This document shows, one piece after another, positions 47,888-57,058 of a stretch of DNA of 64,000 nt. Both the position numbers and the translations under genes were made by a program. This stretch comes from a bacterium (GTDB lineage Bacteria; Cyanobacteriota; Vampirovibrionia; Gastranaerophilales; Gastranaerophilaceae). The stretch covers positions 17,265-81,264 of the forward strand of contig JAFQLC010000025.1 in NCBI GenBank assembly GCA_017396695.1. The letters are read 5' to 3'. Under the pieces are notes generated by a model. The model saw only the letters and a program-made list of their open reading frames with translations, ran no database searches and was not told where the DNA came from. Every line of letters begins with the position of its first letter. The first letter of the stretch is position 1.

Positions 47888-49399
47888 ATGAAAAATAAAA
47901 TTGATGAATCGAATGTGGTTTCACGTCAAGAATTGGGCGTGATTACAAACTTCTTGAAAAATATTTTCAAATTAAAAAATCCAGACGAACTTGTAAAAAA
48001 TGCTGAAAAATCAAATTTAAACAAAACATTGGGTGCGTTTGACCTTATTGTGCTTGGTGTTGGTGCAATTATTGGTAGTGGTATTTTTACAGTTGTTGGT
48101 ATTGCAACAGTTGGTGGTCCTGAATCTGTTGGCGCAGGTCCTGCTCTTATTGTTTCAATGGTGCTAGCTTCAATTGCTTGTATATTTTCTGCCCTTTGTT
48201 ATAGTGAATTTGCAGCAATGATTCCTGTTGCGGGCTCTGCTTATGTTTATACATTTGCAACTATGGGCGAAATGATGGCATTTGTTATCGGTTGGGTTTT
48301 GATGCTCGAATATTTGCTTGGTTATATTGCCGTTGCAAGTGCTTGGACAGGCTATCTTTTCCAATTCTTAAAAGGATTTGAAGCATATTTGCCTGCTTGG
48401 ATGGTAAACCAAGATGTTTGGGTTTTTGAAATTGGCAAACTTTTTGGAACATTGCCTGTAACTCTTAATATTCCAGCAATTATTGCAACAATCATTTTTG
48501 GAGCAATTTTAGTTAAAGGAACTCGTGAATCGACAAGAGCTGCAGCCATTATGGTTGTTATAAAACTTGCAGTTATTTTAATGTTTGTGCTCACAGGCGC
48601 TTTCTTTGTGAAGCCTGAAAACTGGACACCTTTTGCACCAAATGGCTTTGAAGGTATCTTTATGGGTGCATTTATAATTTTCTTTGCGTACATTGGTTTT
48701 GACGCCATTGCGACTGCGGCAGAAGAAACTAAAAACCCCCAAAAGAATTTGCCAATTGGCATTATTGGTTCACTTCTTGTGTGCACTTTGGTGTATGTTT
48801 TGGTGGGTCTTGTGCTAACAGGCGCTGTCCCACTTAATGAAATTGACATCCAAGCGCCAGTTGCTCATGCTATGCGTTATATTGGTCAAGATTGGGTGGC
48901 AGGCTTTATTTCAATCGGTGCACTCACAGGTCTTACAAGCGTGCTTCTTGTTTTGATGCTTGCAGGAACTAGAATTTTATTTGCGATGAGCAGAGATAAA
49001 CTTCTTCCGTCTCCGCTTCAAATTGTACATCCTAAATTCCAAACACCTTATGTTGTAACGATTTTGTTTGTAATTCTTGCAGTTTTGGGTTCGCTTTTCT
49101 TAAATATAAATGTTGCAGCTGAACTTTGTAATTTCGGCACACTAACTTGCTTTATGATAGTTTGCCTTGCAATTATAATCTTAAGAAAAATTGATCCTAA
49201 TCGTCCAAGGCCATTCAAAGTGCCACTTGTTCCGTTTTTCCCACTTATGGGTATAATTTGTTGCGGTGGGCTTATGATTTATTCAATGAAATCGCTCACA
49301 ACTTCAAGCATGTTGTTCCCTGTTTGGCTTGTGGTTGGTGCAATGATATATTTCGCATATGGATATAGAAAAAATAAAATTGAGGAGCAAGAGAAATAA
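47888..49399 (+). CDS. APC-family amino acid permease
   Basis: 503 residues, 12 transmembrane helices. Inner-membrane amino-acid transporter of the cationic-amino-acid/YfnA type: LGAFDLIVLGVGAIIGSGIFTVVG (TM1 with the substrate-binding G(S/T)GIF break), ALCYSEFAAMIPVAGSAYVYTFATMGE, FFAYIGFDAIATAAEETKNPQKNLP, and LPSPLQIVHPKFQTP. Starts 15 bases after glyQ, so probably co-transcribed. Roughly half identical to the next gene. Confidence 0.93.
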   Translation: MKNKIDESNVVSRQELGVITNFLKNIFKLKNPDELVKNAEKSNLNKTLGAFDLIVLGVGAIIGSGIFTVVGIATVGGPESVGAGPALIVSMVLASIACIFSALCYSEFAAMIPVAGSAYVYTFATMGEMMAFVIGWVLMLEYLLGYIAVASAWTGYLFQFLKGFEAYLPAWMVNQDVWVFEIGKLFGTLPVTLNIPAIIATIIFGAILVKGTRESTRAAAIMVVIKLAVILMFVLTGAFFVKPENWTPFAPNGFEGIFMGAFIIFFAYIGFDAIATAAEETKNPQKNLPIGIIGSLLVCTLVYVLVGLVLTGAVPLNEIDIQAPVAHAMRYIGQDWVAGFISIGALTGLTSVLLVLMLAGTRILFAMSRDKLLPSPLQIVHPKFQTPYVVTILFVILAVLGSLFLNINVAAELCNFGTLTCFMIVCLAIIILRKIDPNRPRPFKVPLVPFFPLMGIICCGGLMIYSMKSLTTSSMLFPVWLVVGAMIYFAYGYRKNKIEEQEK

Positions 49400-50907
49400 T
49401 GAACTCCTTAAAATTACTAGCGAGCAACCTTCTAAAAAAGAAAAATATAAATGAAATAATGCAAGAGGCAGAAAAATCTGAGCTCAAAAAGACTTTGACA
49501 ATTTTTGACCTTATTGTAATAGGTATTGGCGCAGTTGTTGGAACGGGGATTTTTACAATTGTTGGAGTTGCTGCAGTTGGTGGCCCTGAATCTGTTGGAG
49601 CAGGCCCTGCGTTATCTATTTCAATGGTTGTTGCTGCAATTGCTTGTATATTTTCTGCTCTTTGTTACAGTGAATTTGCATCAATGATTCCTGTTGCAGG
49701 CTCGGCTTACACTTACACTTATGTCACTATGGGTGAATTTATGGCGTGGATTGTAGGCTGGATTTTAATGCTTGAGTATGCTATTGGAAATATTACGGTT
49801 GCAAGTGCTTGGACAGGTTATTTTATGGAATTTCTTAAAGGATTTTCACATATTTTGCCTGCTTGGGTTGTAAATCCGCCTATTTGGCTTGTAAATGATT
49901 TTAGAACAGCAAGCACAATTTGCGCTAAGCAAGGACTTGATTTTAGCACAGTTGTTCCGCATTTTATGGGTGTTCCAATTTGTATTAATGTGCCAGCTAT
50001 GATTATTGTTTTTGTGGTTACAATGCTTCTTATTCGAGGCATTCAAGAATCTGCAAAAATTGCAAGTATTATGGTTGGTTTAAATTTATTTATAATCACA
50101 TCTTTTATTTTGGTTGGCGCTTTTTATGTGAAACCTGAAAACTGGGTGCCATTCGCTCCCAATGGTTTTGAAGGTGTGTTTATGGGCGCATTTATAATTT
50201 TCTTCGCATATATTGGTTTCGATGCTGTATCAACCACTGCTGAAGAAACAAAAAACCCTCAACGTGACCTTCCAATTGGTATTATGGGCACGCTTTTAAT
50301 TTGCACGATAATGTATGTTTGCGTTGCACTTGTGCTTACTGGTATGGTTCCTTTGGATATGATTGATGTTCAAGCACCAATCGCAAATGCTATGAGGGTA
50401 GTTGGTCAAAATAAACTTGCAGGTTTTATATCTGTTGGTGCCCTATGCGGTCTTACTTGTGTTCTTCTTGTTTATCAATTGGGTACAACAAGAATTTTAT
50501 ATGCAATGAGCAGAGATAAATTCTTGCCTTCAGTGTTGCAGAAAATTCACCCAAAATATAAAACACCACATGTTGTAACTTGGCTTTCAGGTTTGATTGT
50601 AATTCTCGGTGCTTTATTTATGGATTTAAACATATCTGCTGAGCTTTGCAATTTTGGAACATTTGCATCATTTATTATTGTGTGTGTTGCAATTTTAATC
50701 TTAAGAAAAACTGATCCTGAAAAACCAAGGCCATTTAAAGTGCCATTTGTGCCATTATTTCCAATTCTTGGGATTTTGTGTTGCGGTGGTTTAATGGTAT
50801 ATTCTATGGGCTCACTTAAAACATCAGCAGTTCTTTTCCCTGTTTGGGTGCTCTGCGGTGTTATAATTTATATGGCATATGGGTATAAAAAACAAAGAAC
50901 TAAATAG
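49399..50907 (+). CDS. APC-family amino acid permease, tandem paralogue
   Basis: 502 residues, 12 transmembrane helices, same subfamily as the preceding gene and overlapping it by one base (TAATG). LTIFDLIVIGIGAVVGTGIFTIVG, EFASMIPVAGSAYTYTYVTMGEF, FFAYIGFDAVSTTAEETKNPQRDLP. The main divergences are a 20-residue longer loop after TM4 (residues about 155-180) and the N-terminus, suggesting a different substrate. A gene duplication within the operon. Confidence 0.93.
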   Translation: MNSLKLLASNLLKKKNINEIMQEAEKSELKKTLTIFDLIVIGIGAVVGTGIFTIVGVAAVGGPESVGAGPALSISMVVAAIACIFSALCYSEFASMIPVAGSAYTYTYVTMGEFMAWIVGWILMLEYAIGNITVASAWTGYFMEFLKGFSHILPAWVVNPPIWLVNDFRTASTICAKQGLDFSTVVPHFMGVPICINVPAMIIVFVVTMLLIRGIQESAKIASIMVGLNLFIITSFILVGAFYVKPENWVPFAPNGFEGVFMGAFIIFFAYIGFDAVSTTAEETKNPQRDLPIGIMGTLLICTIMYVCVALVLTGMVPLDMIDVQAPIANAMRVVGQNKLAGFISVGALCGLTCVLLVYQLGTTRILYAMSRDKFLPSVLQKIHPKYKTPHVVTWLSGLIVILGALFMDLNISAELCNFGTFASFIIVCVAILILRKTDPEKPRPFKVPFVPLFPILGILCCGGLMVYSMGSLKTSAVLFPVWVLCGVIIYMAYGYKKQRTK

Positions 50908-52098
50908 TTATTTGTTTAATTCCCAAAATATTTCTTGAACCCACTCTGCGCCTTTTTCAAGCGATTTGACATCAAGCGTTTCTTTTGATGAGTGCATGTT
51001 TTTTATGTCTGCTCCACCTAATAATAGTGGTTTGAATTTATTGCCTAAGCGGTTTGTTTTATTTGCCCAAATGTGAGTTTCGGCTCCTGCATGGAATGTT
51101 TGCACTTTGTATGGGAGGTTAATTTTTTCAGCAGCAATCCTTGCAATATTTATCATTGTTTCATCGTCTGCTTTTTCAAACATTGGCATATGGTTTTTAA
51201 TATCGACTTTGATGTTTGCCAACCCTTCGTATTTTTTATTTAACTCAGCAACAGTTGATTCAATTTTTTCAATGAGGGTTCTTTTGTGTTCGTTTGATGA
51301 GCTTCTGATTGAATATTTAGCGCAAGCATAAGTGTTTATAATGTTATCTCGAGCCTCTTGAATTAATTCTTTTGTAAAGTTTTTATCAGCGCTTGGGGTA
51401 ACTTTTTCAATTGCACCGCCAATAATTGCACCTGCATTTAAAGATGTTATTGTGCCTGCTTCATCACTTGCCCAAACGCCACTTGGAAGTGCGCAAATTG
51501 TTTCTGCAATTACATTTATTGCGTTTAATCTTGATTTATCCCAAATATCATTTCCTGAGTGTCCACCTTTTAGAGTTTCTACTTCAAGCAACATTTTAGT
51601 ATAATCAGCCCCAGCAAATTCAATATTTCCAAGTGAATCAGAATCTAGGACAAGCACATATTCGCCTTCAAACTCTTCAAAATTGGCATGGTTGATACCT
51701 GTCATACCCACTTCTTCGTCACGTGTGAAAAGTGCCTCAAGTGTGCCGTGTGATGTGTTACTGTTTTTCACTACTTCAAATAATTTTAAAATTGAGGCAA
51801 TTCCTGCTTTGTTATCAGCGCCAAGTGTTCTTGTGCCGTCGGTTTTGATTATGTCACCTTCTTTTGCAATGTTTACAGCTTCATCTCCGCCAACCACGTC
51901 CATATGAGCAGATAAAATTAGAGGTTTCTTGGTTTTATCTGTTGCTTCAAGTTTTAAGTAAATATTTCCGTATTCGTCTTGTTTTGCGCTAAGTCCTAAA
52001 GTAGCACAATATGATTTAATATATTCAATTACATTATCTTCACGCAAAGATGGTGATGGGATTTTTGCAAGCTCAATAAAAAGTTCTTCAATATTCAT
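50908..52098 (-). CDS. M20-family tripeptidase-like metallopeptidase
   Basis: 396 residues from the ATG at 52096-52098 (GAGGAT site); the frame extends seven codons upstream without a ribosome site. Dizinc aminopeptidase fold of the PepT/YqjE type: LSAHMDVVGGDE (zinc ligand His and Asp), RTLGADNKAGIASIL (bridging Asp), TRDEEVGMTG (catalytic Glu pair) and the late HAGAETHIWANK. Likely frees N-terminal residues from small peptides, fitting the amino-acid and peptide transporters nearby. Cytoplasmic. Confidence 0.88.
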   Translation of the reverse strand: MNIEELFIELAKIPSPSLREDNVIEYIKSYCATLGLSAKQDEYGNIYLKLEATDKTKKPLILSAHMDVVGGDEAVNIAKEGDIIKTDGTRTLGADNKAGIASILKLFEVVKNSNTSHGTLEALFTRDEEVGMTGINHANFEEFEGEYVLVLDSDSLGNIEFAGADYTKMLLEVETLKGGHSGNDIWDKSRLNAINVIAETICALPSGVWASDEAGTITSLNAGAIIGGAIEKVTPSADKNFTKELIQEARDNIINTYACAKYSIRSSSNEHKRTLIEKIESTVAELNKKYEGLANIKVDIKNHMPMFEKADDETMINIARIAAEKINLPYKVQTFHAGAETHIWANKTNRLGNKFKPLLLGGADIKNMHSSKETLDVKSLEKGAEWVQEIFWELNK

Positions 52099-52130
52099 AA
52101 AATTATCCTCTATTAACAAGGTTAATTTTA

Positions 52131-52811
52131 TTACCTTACGCCCACTTTTTCAATATTTTTTTCTAGCATTCTTGCGATTTCATAAAATTCTGTGTCAGAA
52201 TATGTTTTTTCGTTTTTTAATTTTTCGTCAAGAACTTCTTTAGGGTTAAATTTTTGAAGATAATATTTTTTAGCGCCTTTTATGTTTTCTGAAATTGTGA
52301 TTAAATCTTCAACGTTTAATTGAGAACGCACAACTGTTGTTCTAAATTCGTAATCAATGCCAGATGTCATAATAATTTCAATAGATTTTTTAATTTTTTC
52401 AATGTCTAAAAACCTTCTTGTAATATTTGGATATTTTTCAAATGGCGCTTTGATATCCATAGCAATATAATCAAGCAAATTTTTAGAAAGTAGATTTTTA
52501 AGCACTTCTGGGTTTGTGCCATTTGTGTCTAGCTTAATAAGGAAATTAAGCTTGCGACATTTAACAATAAAATCTTCCAAATCTTCTTGTAGAGTTGGCT
52601 CGCCACCAGATATTACAATGGCATCAATTTTTCCTTGTCTTGATTTAATAAATTCAAAGAAATCATTTTCTGAAATGCAGTCTTCTTTTTTAATTAATTC
52701 TGGATTATGACAATATCCACAGCGAAAATTGCACCCAATGGTAAAAACCACGGTGCAGATTTTCGATGGATAATCCACTAAAGAACTTTTTTGAAGTCCG
52801 CCTATGAGCAT
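52131..52811 (-). CDS. nrdG: Anaerobic ribonucleotide reductase activating protein
   Basis: 226 residues. Radical SAM enzyme that installs the glycyl radical on NrdD. [4Fe-4S]-binding Cys27, Cys31 and Cys34 in TIGCNFRCGYCHNP, VISGGEPTLQEDL, and the LKLDTNGTNPEVL-type segment. Its ATG lies inside the last codons of nrdD (10-base overlap), so the two are translationally coupled. Confidence 0.93.
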   Translation of the reverse strand: MLIGGLQKSSLVDYPSKICTVVFTIGCNFRCGYCHNPELIKKEDCISENDFFEFIKSRQGKIDAIVISGGEPTLQEDLEDFIVKCRKLNFLIKLDTNGTNPEVLKNLLSKNLLDYIAMDIKAPFEKYPNITRRFLDIEKIKKSIEIIMTSGIDYEFRTTVVRSQLNVEDLITISENIKGAKKYYLQKFNPKEVLDEKLKNEKTYSDTEFYEIARMLEKNIEKVGVR

Positions 52812-54934
52812 GATTTACATTCTGCTTCTATTCTTTCAAATTTGAAAGTTTTTCTTGTTTTAAATTCAGTTTGCTTGCCTTTGTTCCATTGGCTAACAGG
52901 GCGAATGTAACCTACAATTCTTGAATATACTTCGCAAGTTTCTCCGCATTCTGGGCAAGCATTGTGTTCGCCTTTTAAATATCCGTGAGTTGGGCAAACA
53001 CTAAATGTTGGCGAGAATGTGAAATATGGAAGTTTATAGTTTTCGCAAATTTTGCGAACTAAGTTCTTCATAACTTCAATGTCCGTAATTCTTTCGCCTG
53101 CGAAGATGTGGACAGTTGTACCACCTGTGTATTTTGTTTGAAGTGCATCTTGGTGATCAAGATATTCAAAAATATCATCTGTATAATTAACGCTCAATTG
53201 GGTTGAATTTGTGTAATATGGTTGTGCGCCATTTTGATATTCTTCTTCATTTGAGCAAATGATTTCTCTTGAAGTTTCTTTGTCTAATTTTGCAAGGCGG
53301 TAGCTTGTTCCTTCAGCAGGAGTCGCTTCAAGGTTATAGTGGTTGCCTGTTTCTTCTTGAAATCTTCTAATTTCTGCTCTCATAAAGTCCATTGTCTCTA
53401 ATGCAAATTTGTAACCTTCGACGTGCGCAATATCTACACCAAGAAGATTTTTGCAAGCTTCGTTCATACCGATTAGACCAATTGTTGAGAAGTGGTTTTT
53501 CCAATATACGCCATGACGAGCTTTGATGTCTCTTAAATAGAATTTTGTATATGGATATAGATTTTTCTCTGTTAATCTTTCGAGAAGTTTTCTTTTGATT
53601 TCTAAAGAGTTTTTAGCAAGCTCCATTCTTTCACGAAGTACAGAGAAGAATACATTTTTATCTTTAACTTGGTATGCAATTTGAGGCAAGTTAAGAGTCA
53701 CAACGCCAATTGAGCCCGTGAGTGGGTTTGAGCCAAATAGTCCGCCACCTCTGTATTCAAGTTCTCTGTTATCTATTCTTAATCTGCAACACATGCTTCT
53801 TGCATCTTCAGGGTTTAAATCTGAATTAATGAAGTTCGAGAAGTTTGGAATACCATATTTTGCTGTCATTTCCCAAAGCCCATCTAAATCTGGGTTATTC
53901 CAATCAAAATCTTTTGTGATGTTGTAAGTTGGAATTGGGAATGTGAATACTCTGCCTGAAGCGTCACCTTTCATCATAATTTCAAAGAACGCTTTGTTAA
54001 TCATATTCATTTCAGCTTGGAATTCACCATATGTTTCTTCTTTAAGCTCGCCACCAATAATAACGCATTGGTCTTTATAGTAACTTGGAACAGTTAAATC
54101 CAAAGTAATGTTTGAAAATGGTGTTTGGAAACCAACACGAGTTGGCACATTCATATTGAAAACAAATTCTTGAAGAGCTTGTTTCACTTGTTCATAATTT
54201 AAATTGTCGTAGCGAATAAATGGCGCAAGCAATGTATCAAAGTTTGAAAATGCTTGAGCACCTGCTGATTCGCCTTGCATTGTATATAAGAAATTCACAA
54301 TTTGACCAAGCGCCACTCTGAAATGTTTTGCAGGAGATGATTGAACTTTTCCTTTAACGCCTGTAAAACCTTCAGATAATAAATCTTTCAAATCCCAACC
54401 AACGCAGTAAACAGAGATAATGTTTAGGTCATGAATGTGGATACTCCCTTTGTTGTGCGCTTCTTTAATTTCTGTTGGATAAATTTTGTTCAACCAATAA
54501 TTTTTGCTTATGTTTGAAGCAAGGTAGTTGTTTAATCCTTGAACCGAATATGACATGTTTGAATTTTCATTCACTTGCCAATCGAGCTCACTTAAATATT
54601 CATCTACCATTGAAATGTTTGCGTTTTGTGCAAATTCACGCATTCTTGCGTGCTGGTCTCTATATAAAATATAAGATTTTGCAGTTGCTTTGTAATCTGA
54701 AGTGAGTAAAACATGCTCCACTACATCTTGAATTTCTTCAACTGTTGGCGCTTTTAAGTTGCTTTGTTTTGATTTCATTAAATCTGCAACAATTTCAACA
54801 ACTTTGTCAGTTAATTTTTTTGCAGTTGATTCTCCAAACTCGCCTGTTGCTTCAGATGCTTTCTTGATGGCATTTGTGATTTTGTCAGATTTAAATTCTG
54901 CAATCTGCCCGTCTCTTTTTAAGATTTTTTCCAT
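52802..54934 (-). CDS. nrdD: Anaerobic ribonucleoside-triphosphate reductase
   Basis: 710 residues. Class III ribonucleotide reductase, making dNTPs without oxygen. N-terminal ATP-cone (KILKRDGQIAEFKSDKITNAI), the barrel with the catalytic Cys region (SMCCRLRIDNRELEYRGGGLF), C-terminal zinc site (CPTHGYLKGEHNACPECGE), and the glycyl-radical loop RIVGYIRPVSQWN with Gly675. Strong AAGGAG site before the ATG, located in the predicted expression platform of a cobalamin riboswitch. Operon with nrdG. Confidence 0.95.
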   Translation of the reverse strand: MEKILKRDGQIAEFKSDKITNAIKKASEATGEFGESTAKKLTDKVVEIVADLMKSKQSNLKAPTVEEIQDVVEHVLLTSDYKATAKSYILYRDQHARMREFAQNANISMVDEYLSELDWQVNENSNMSYSVQGLNNYLASNISKNYWLNKIYPTEIKEAHNKGSIHIHDLNIISVYCVGWDLKDLLSEGFTGVKGKVQSSPAKHFRVALGQIVNFLYTMQGESAGAQAFSNFDTLLAPFIRYDNLNYEQVKQALQEFVFNMNVPTRVGFQTPFSNITLDLTVPSYYKDQCVIIGGELKEETYGEFQAEMNMINKAFFEIMMKGDASGRVFTFPIPTYNITKDFDWNNPDLDGLWEMTAKYGIPNFSNFINSDLNPEDARSMCCRLRIDNRELEYRGGGLFGSNPLTGSIGVVTLNLPQIAYQVKDKNVFFSVLRERMELAKNSLEIKRKLLERLTEKNLYPYTKFYLRDIKARHGVYWKNHFSTIGLIGMNEACKNLLGVDIAHVEGYKFALETMDFMRAEIRRFQEETGNHYNLEATPAEGTSYRLAKLDKETSREIICSNEEEYQNGAQPYYTNSTQLSVNYTDDIFEYLDHQDALQTKYTGGTTVHIFAGERITDIEVMKNLVRKICENYKLPYFTFSPTFSVCPTHGYLKGEHNACPECGETCEVYSRIVGYIRPVSQWNKGKQTEFKTRKTFKFERIEAECKSCS

Positions 54935-54940
54935 AACAAA

Positions 54941-55033
54941 TTCTCCTTAGTCTCGTAAGTAAAATTGAATTAAGTATTCCGATTATCACGGCTGCGGACC
55001 AATGTAGGACTTTCACCCTTCTTTCCTTAATCC
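54941..55033 (-). promoter_or_regulatory. Class II cobalamin riboswitch controlling nrdDG
   Basis: On the minus strand: P3 strand ATTAAG (55026-55031), then GGAAAG, GGGTGAAAGTCC, GGTCCGCAGCCGTGA, CGGAATA and the closing CTTAAT (54969-54974), the order of core elements of AdoCbl/aqCbl class II (env8-like) riboswitches. Just downstream a hairpin with CTTA/TAAG and loop CGAGAC (54946-54959 region) overlaps the AAGGAG ribosome site, as in the kissing-loop regulatory helix of that class. Predicted effect: bound cobalamin hides the ribosome site and lowers NrdD/NrdG translation. The alignment was made by eye. Confidence 0.7.
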
Positions 55034-55207
55034 AATAACAATATTTAGTATAACTCGGGCATGGGGCATGGTGGAATTTTTTTATGCAAAATATCCTACA
55101 TGAATATTATTTTCATGTTACAAAAAGTTAACAAAACAAAAAAAATAGGCAATATTTATTTTTATAAGTTTTGTTTATAATGAAAAAATATTTAGGGAAG
55201 GTTTAAT
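55034..55207. other. Divergent promoter region between nrdD and the Glu/Ala-rich protein gene
   Basis: Upstream of the riboswitch, in the minus-strand leader, is a GC-rich CCATGCCCCATGCCC stretch (about 55060-55073). For the plus-strand gene TATAAT is at 55176-55181 and AGGGAAGG at 55194-55202. Confidence 0.45.
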
Positions 55208-56959
55208 ATGATTGGAAGCATCAACAACGTAAACACTTTAAAATCTGTAAACAGCTTAAAAAACAACAATGTTTCTTTCGGTAAGAAAAAAGCATACACA
55301 ACAACCACAACTGTTACGGAAGGTCAACCTAAAGAAAAGAAAGGTTTCTTCAAAAAAATCGGCCTTGCAATTGTAGGTTTCTTTGGTGCATTGTTTGCAA
55401 TTGGTGCAATAACAGATAAAGCAAAAGCAAAAAAAGCTGAAGGTGAAAAACCTGCAGAAGATAAAAAACCAGAAGTTGCTGAAGAAAAACCAGTTGAGGG
55501 TGTAGAGACTGCACCATCTGCAACAGTTGAAGAAGAAGCTACAGGAGAAGAAGCTCCTGAAACTGCACCAGCTGCCGTGGTTGAAACTGCAGAAGAAACA
55601 ACTGAAGAAAAACCAGCAGAACCTGCAGAAGTTGTCCCAGCTGCAACAGTTGAAGAAGAAGTTGCAGAAGAAGCTATGCCTGCTGAAGATGCTCAAGTTG
55701 AAGCTGGTTTAAGTGAAGAAGAAATTGCTGCGGAACTAAAAGCAAGAGAAGAAGAAAAACTTGCAAAAGAAAGAAGCGCAGAGCTTTCTCAAGCTGCAAT
55801 GGATGCAAAACACGGCATTGGACATGAATTTAAATCTGCAGAAGAAAGTGCGCAATTCTTTGCAGAGCAAGAAGAAGTTGAAGCAGAAGTAGCACCTGAG
55901 GTTGCACCTCAAGCTGCTGAAGAAACTTTTATAGAAGATGCTCCTAAGGCTTCTGTTGTAGATAAAGTTGATAGTAAAGCGCAAGCGCAAGCTCTTTTAA
56001 ATGCAGGCATGGCAGGCGCTATGGCCCAAGCCCTTCCAGCTACTGTTGATGAAGTTTCAGCAGTTGAATATGCAGATGCTCAAAAAGCGCAACTTGGAAT
56101 TGCAACTCCTGCAAAAGCTACAGCTGCACCTAAAGCTGAAGTGAAAACAGGGAATGATGGCTTTGAATTTGACCCTGAAATGGAAACTCAAATGCTTGAA
56201 GATGCTTTTGAAGTAAGCTTAAAAGGTGAAGAAACAGCTAGTGATATCAAAGCAACTTTAAAAGAATACAGACAATATGTTAAAGAAGCTGATAGAAATG
56301 ACTTCGGCGATATCCAAACAAAAGACGGCGGAATTGTTGCTTTTGAAAAAAGAGTTGAATATCCAGAAGGCGAAAAAACAGGCATTGTTGATGAAGCAAT
56401 CACAAAACATACTCGTGAAAAAGAAAAACAAGAAATTTTAACGGTTACAAAACTTGATGCTCAAGGCAATATTGAAGGCACTGCAACTTATGTTAACGGA
56501 AGAATTGATAGCCTAACTCAAATCAAAAATGGCGCTATGAATACAATCCAAGCCGATGATAAAGGTGTTCTCCTTGCAAAAGGTATGAAACAAACAGAAA
56601 CTGGTTTTGCATTTGATGAAATTATGAACTTTGATTATGTTGGCGATGTTCGCAGACTTGTTTCTTGCGCTAAAGGTGTAAAAATTGAAAACGGCATTAC
56701 AAAAATTGAAAAAGCATACAAGTTCGATAATGATAATAACTTGAAAGAATTTGCAAAAGAAGTAACAATTGGCGCTGATGATAATGCAACACTTGCGCAC
56801 GATTTCAAATTTGAATCAGATAACCTAGTTGCTGCGGCTTCATTATACAATGGTGAAATTTCAGCTTTTGGAAAAGGTATTGCAGCTGATGTGTTCACTT
56901 TTGAAAATGGTGAAATTATCTCTCACGACGAAATGTGTGAATATATAGTAAACGCATAA
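55208..56959 (+). CDS. Membrane-anchored Glu/Ala-rich protein with YD-like C-terminus
   Basis: 583 residues, family not recognised. The leader has NNNVSFGKKKAY (19-30), the local SFxG-type motif. One hydrophobic helix at about residues 49-68 (IGLAIVGFFGALFAIGAI) after a Lys-rich stretch, then a long Glu/Ala/Pro/Val linker (about 75-250). The C-terminal third (about 320-583) has short strand-rich repeats (GNIEGTATYVNGRIDSLTQIKNG) like those of the two other repeat proteins in this window. AGGGAAGG ribosome site. Possibly a cell-surface or cytoskeleton-linked protein. Confidence 0.75.
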   Translation: MIGSINNVNTLKSVNSLKNNNVSFGKKKAYTTTTTVTEGQPKEKKGFFKKIGLAIVGFFGALFAIGAITDKAKAKKAEGEKPAEDKKPEVAEEKPVEGVETAPSATVEEEATGEEAPETAPAAVVETAEETTEEKPAEPAEVVPAATVEEEVAEEAMPAEDAQVEAGLSEEEIAAELKAREEEKLAKERSAELSQAAMDAKHGIGHEFKSAEESAQFFAEQEEVEAEVAPEVAPQAAEETFIEDAPKASVVDKVDSKAQAQALLNAGMAGAMAQALPATVDEVSAVEYADAQKAQLGIATPAKATAAPKAEVKTGNDGFEFDPEMETQMLEDAFEVSLKGEETASDIKATLKEYRQYVKEADRNDFGDIQTKDGGIVAFEKRVEYPEGEKTGIVDEAITKHTREKEKQEILTVTKLDAQGNIEGTATYVNGRIDSLTQIKNGAMNTIQADDKGVLLAKGMKQTETGFAFDEIMNFDYVGDVRRLVSCAKGVKIENGITKIEKAYKFDNDNNLKEFAKEVTIGADDNATLAHDFKFESDNLVAAASLYNGEISAFGKGIAADVFTFENGEIISHDEMCEYIVNA

Positions 56960-56974
56960 TCCAGAATTAAATAT

Positions 56975-57006
56975 AAAAAAGAGCTCTCGTGTGGGGGCTC
57001 TTTTTT
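56975..57006 (+). terminator. Terminator of the Glu/Ala-rich protein gene
   Basis: AAAAAAGAGC/GCTCTTTTTT, with the loop side extendable by G-U pairs, 16 bases after the stop codon. Confidence 0.85.
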
Positions 57007-57023
57007 CTTTTGAATTTACCTGC

Positions 57024-57052
57024 TGGACTAAAACTAAAACGAGTTGTAAAAT
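57024..57052 (+). promoter_or_regulatory. Promoter of the TPR-glycosyltransferase gene, probably leaderless
   Basis: TGGACT (57024-57029), 17 bases, TAAAAT (57047-57052), then six bases to the ATG at 57059. No Shine-Dalgarno sequence. Confidence 0.65.
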
Positions 57053-57058
57053 TTTTTT

